Shown: positions 61,347 to 64,000 of the stretch, piece after piece
How the letters are laid out: the number at the start of each line of letters is the position of its first letter
Numbering within the stretch: position 1 is the stretch's first letter
NCBI RefSeq assembly: GCF_000980885.2
Contig: NZ_LBDA02000004.1
Location: 1 to 64,000, forward strand
Source: Streptomyces malaysiense
Lineage (GTDB): Bacteria > Actinomycetota > Actinomycetes > Streptomycetales > Streptomycetaceae
Length of the DNA: 64,000 nt
Direction of reading: 5' to 3'
The notes under the pieces: generated by a model
Databases searched by the model: none
What the model was told of the DNA's origin: nothing
Seen by the model: the letters and a program-made list of their open reading frames with translations, nothing else
Translations under genes and position numbers: made by a program

Positions 61347-61499
61347 CCCGTGCGCCGCCCGCCCGGACCGCCGCGGCCCCGCTCGGCGGGCTCGCCGAGC
61401 CGTGCACCGGGCCGGCCAGGTCCGACGAGGACGATCGGACCAGGGCACAGGCGGCGCAAAAAACTTAAGGTGTAAGAGCATATTTCGTTGTTTGTTCCT
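61347..61499. promoter_or_regulatory. Promoter region with an AT-rich patch
   Basis: About 150 bases between crtU and the sensor phosphatase gene. Bases 61458-61500 are strikingly AT-rich (AAAAAACTTAAGG and CATATTTCGTTGTTTG), unlike the surrounding DNA, and probably contain the phosphatase promoter. No strong ribosome site precedes the ATG at 61500. Confidence 0.5.
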
Positions 61500-64000
61500 A
61501 TGGGCGAGTGTTCGGTGGCAGAAGAGCAGACGGCCGAGTCGCCAGGTGCGCTCGGAGCAGGGCAGGCCGCGGACTTGCCGTACCAGCAGTCCGCCCTGGA
61601 TGCTGCCCGCGTCGTGGCCCGGAGCGCCGCACTGCTGGCTGTCGTGCTGGGGGCGTCGGCCCTCTCCGGCTGGATCTTCGGCATCGAGGTCCTCAGACGG
61701 GTGCCCGGCGGCGACGCGGCCATGAACGCGAACACGGCCCTGGGCCTGCTGGCGCTGGGTATCTCCCTGTTCGCGGTGGCTCACCGCAGTCTCACCCCGT
61801 GGATGACCGTCGTGGCGCGCGCGGCCGGGACGCTGGCCCTGCTCATCGGCGGATTCAGCGCGGTGGAGTACGCGACCGGGGCGTCCCTGGGCATCGATCA
61901 GCTCCTCTTCAGGGACGACACCGCCGCGATGGCATCGCAGCTGCCCGGCCGGGTGGCGTCGAACACGGCCGCCGCACTGATCGCCGGGGGAGCGGCGGCC
62001 CTGTGCGCGAGCACGCCCCGGCTGCCCGCGTGGACGAGCCAGGTCCCTGGCCTGGCCGTCCTCACCCTGGGCATGCTGCGGCTCTACGGGTTCGCGTACG
62101 CCGTACCCGAACTCGAGCGGTTCGGTGCCTACAAGGGGATGGCCCTGAACACCGGGATGGCGCTCGTGCTGCTGGGCTTCGCCGCCTTCCTCGCCCGGCC
62201 GGAACGCGGTCCTGCCGGACTGCTGATGAACGCGGGCACCACGGGAGCGCTGGGGCGCCGGCTTTTCGCCACCGTCCTGGTGGTTCCGCCGCTGCTGGGC
62301 GGGCTCGTACTGGCCGGTGAGGACGCGAGGCTGTTCGGCGGGCGGCTGGGTACCGCGCTGCTGGTGTGCGGGCACGTGGCCGTGTTCACCACGGTCATCT
62401 TCGCGACACTGGTCGTGGGCCGCCGTGTCGAGCTGGCGCACGCGCGCGCCGAGTGGCAGGTGCGGCAGAACGAACTGGTGCAGGCGTTCATGGACCACAC
62501 GCCCGCCGTGGTGTTCATCAAGGACCTGGACGGCCGCTTCCTGGCCGTCAACACGACCTTCGAGAACATCCTCGGCCTGTCCCGCGAACGGGTACTGGGC
62601 CGGCGTGACCGGGACGTCCTGCCGCCCGGCCTCGCGCATCAGACGCGCGCCGCCGAACTCGCCATGCTCGCCGAGGGCGCTCCCACGCAGCGCGAGGAGC
62701 TGATCGTCCTGCCCGGCGGACCGCGGGACTTCCTCACCAGCCTCTTCCCGCTCAAGACCGCTTCCGGCACGCCGTACGCCGTGTGCGGGGTGACCACCGA
62801 CATCACCGACCGGGTCGCGGCCCAGCGCGAGGTCCGGCGGACCAACCGGCGCTTCCTCGCGCTGCTGGAATCGGCTCCCGACGCCCTGCTGATCACGGAC
62901 GGCCGGGGCGTCATCCTCATGGCCAACGCGCAGGTGCGGAAGCTGTTCGGACGTTCGCCGGCCGACCTCGTCGGCACCCCGGTCGTCGACCTGGTGCCCG
63001 CCCCGCGGCGCCGCGCGCACAGCGCACTCCTGCGTGCCTACCTGCGGCAGGCGGACCGCAAGCCGATCGTCCTTGACCGGGGACTGTACGGGCTGCGCGG
63101 CGACGGCGGCGAGTTCCCCGTGGAGGTGAGCGTGAGCGACCTCCACGCGGAGGAGGAGACGCAGGTGTTCCTGACCGTGCGGGACATCACCGAACGCAGA
63201 AGCGTCGAGGCCGAGCGCGCCGAGCGCTACGAGGAGCACCGGCGTATCGCCTACACCCTGCAGCACAGCCTCATGGGCGAGCCCTCCGCCCTGCCCCACC
63301 TGCCCGCGGCCCACCGGTACCTCGCGTCCGTCAAGGACCCGGGAGTGGGCGGCGACTGGTTCGACATCATCCCGCTGGACGCTCACCGCACCGGCGTCGT
63401 CGTGGGTGACGTGATGGGCCGCGGCCTGGAGGCGGCGGCCGTCATGGGCCAGATGCGGGCGGCCTCCCACGCGCTGGCCCGCACGGACGTGGCGCCGAGC
63501 CGGCTGATGACCGGGCTGGACGCGTTCGTGGCCGACCTGGCGGACCAGCTCGTGACCTGCGTCTACCTGGTGGTGGACCAGAGCACCCATGAGGTCACCG
63601 TCTGCTCGGCGGGACACCTCCCGGTCATCGCCCTGCCCCCCGAAGGGCCCGCCCGAACGCTCCGGGCGCCGGTCGGGGTCCCGCTGGGCGTCAACGATCC
63701 GTGCGGAGCGGTGGTGCCGTTCCGCCAGGCGACCGGGCCGGTACCACCGGGCTCCACCTTGGCCCTCTACACCGACGGACTGGTCGAACGGCCCGGCACC
63801 GACATCGAGGCCCAGATCGACACCCTCGCCCGCACGCTGGACTCGGCGCTGAAAGGAGTATCCGCGGATCAGAGGAGCCTCGACCAGACCGCCGACCTGC
63901 TGATCAAGACCCTCCTGCCGGACCCGGCCGCCCACGACGACGACGTGACACTGCTCCTGATCGGACTGCCCCTGCCGAAGGAAGGGGATGCCCGTGCCTG
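61500..64000 (+). CDS. Membrane PAS-PAS-SpoIIE serine phosphatase, partial at right edge
   Basis: At least 833 residues; the frame is still open at the window edge. The N-terminal 320 residues contain about seven to eight membrane helices (for example SAALLAVVLGASALSGWIFG). Two PAS domains follow (FMDHTPAVVFIKDLDGRFLA; LLESAPDALLITDGRGVILM), then a SpoIIE/PP2C phosphatase (VGGDWFDIIPL, VVVGDVMGRGLEAAAVM, LALYTDGLVERPGTD, DDDVTLLLIGL). It should sense a membrane or small-molecule signal and dephosphorylate an anti-anti-sigma protein. The start is ATG 61500, although GTG 61515 is possible. Its position after crtU suggests, without proving, a stress link. Confidence 0.88.
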   Translation, partial: MGECSVAEEQTAESPGALGAGQAADLPYQQSALDAARVVARSAALLAVVLGASALSGWIFGIEVLRRVPGGDAAMNANTALGLLALGISLFAVAHRSLTPWMTVVARAAGTLALLIGGFSAVEYATGASLGIDQLLFRDDTAAMASQLPGRVASNTAAALIAGGAAALCASTPRLPAWTSQVPGLAVLTLGMLRLYGFAYAVPELERFGAYKGMALNTGMALVLLGFAAFLARPERGPAGLLMNAGTTGALGRRLFATVLVVPPLLGGLVLAGEDARLFGGRLGTALLVCGHVAVFTTVIFATLVVGRRVELAHARAEWQVRQNELVQAFMDHTPAVVFIKDLDGRFLAVNTTFENILGLSRERVLGRRDRDVLPPGLAHQTRAAELAMLAEGAPTQREELIVLPGGPRDFLTSLFPLKTASGTPYAVCGVTTDITDRVAAQREVRRTNRRFLALLESAPDALLITDGRGVILMANAQVRKLFGRSPADLVGTPVVDLVPAPRRRAHSALLRAYLRQADRKPIVLDRGLYGLRGDGGEFPVEVSVSDLHAEEETQVFLTVRDITERRSVEAERAERYEEHRRIAYTLQHSLMGEPSALPHLPAAHRYLASVKDPGVGGDWFDIIPLDAHRTGVVVGDVMGRGLEAAAVMGQMRAASHALARTDVAPSRLMTGLDAFVADLADQLVTCVYLVVDQSTHEVTVCSAGHLPVIALPPEGPARTLRAPVGVPLGVNDPCGAVVPFRQATGPVPPGSTLALYTDGLVERPGTDIEAQIDTLARTLDSALKGVSADQRSLDQTADLLIKTLLPDPAAHDDDVTLLLIGLPLPKEGDARA

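Noticed and set aside
59589..63935. Very long minus-strand open frame (over 1400 codons) opposite crtT, crtU and the sensor phosphatase
   Set aside because: It shows no domain and has repetitive Gly/Arg/Gln-rich content, and it is antisense to three clear genes.
1..64000. tRNA, rRNA, CRISPR arrays, insertion sequences, prophage genes
   Set aside because: No cloverleaf-like tRNA, no rRNA sequence, no regularly spaced repeats with unique spacers, and no transposase, integrase or phage structural motifs were seen.

Overview
The window is GC-rich actinomycete DNA. GTG starts, ATGA/GTGA stop-start overlaps, strong third-position G/C and the gene families present (mycothiol-type isomerase, F420/LLM oxidoreductase, ANTAR and SpoIIE-type regulators, DUF1206/DUF4383/DUF5133, an isorenieratene cluster) point to Streptomyces or a very close relative. 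I saw no rRNA, tRNA, insertion sequence or CRISPR array. The mix of accessory metabolism and decaying genes fits a chromosome arm rather than the core, but that is inference.

Layout. 1-6.7 kb: the start of a type I polyketide synthase (minus strand, running off the left edge; ACP-KS-AT-AT-ACP, with two tandem acyltransferases) divergent from a DHA2-type exporter. 6.9-10.6 kb: LLM oxidoreductase, anti-sigma-like ATPase, DUF1206 membrane protein and an ANTAR-GAF regulator. 10.9-15.8 kb: a complete five-gene branched-chain-amino-acid-type ABC uptake operon, followed by a convergent GAF/PucR-type regulator and an MHS-family symporter (15.8-19.3 kb). 19.5-20.7 kb: DUF3592 protein and FKBP. 21-26.3 kb: a light-sensing block of GAF-SpoIIE phosphatase, single-domain response regulator, bacteriophytochrome kinase and PAS-LuxR regulator. 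26.5-29.7 kb: a self-sufficient CYP102-type P450-reductase fusion. 29.8-39.5 kb: metallophosphoesterase with a 38-bp perfect palindrome, PRC-barrel operon, MFS transporter, catalase, VanZ and DUF4230 proteins, plus two broken genes. 39.9-45.5 kb: a carboxylate-amine ligase, an N-acetylglutaminylglutamine-type amidotransferase and an S9 peptidase, which may form an undescribed peptide-amide (osmolyte-like) pathway. 45.5-51.7 kb: membrane-anchored Mrr-type nuclease, small HTH protein, a PHB-utilisation pair (3-hydroxybutyrate dehydrogenase divergent from a secreted PHB depolymerase) and two more broken genes. 51.8-61.3 kb: the carotenoid cluster, crtE-crtI-crtB-crtV on the minus strand and ECF sigma-crtY-crtT-crtU on the plus strand, which should make isorenieratene. 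61.5 kb to the end: a membrane PAS-PAS-SpoIIE phosphatase cut by the right edge.

How it fits together. Light and stress recur: a phytochrome two-component module, an ECF sigma factor in the centre of the crt cluster, aromatic carotenoid, catalase, and two SpoIIE phosphatases plus one anti-sigma-like ATPase. Four genes between 31 and 52 kb (maleylpyruvate isomerase-like, HPP, DUF5133, DUF2071) carry internal deletions or one-base frameshifts, so this stretch appears to be eroding, although the one-base events could also be sequencing errors.
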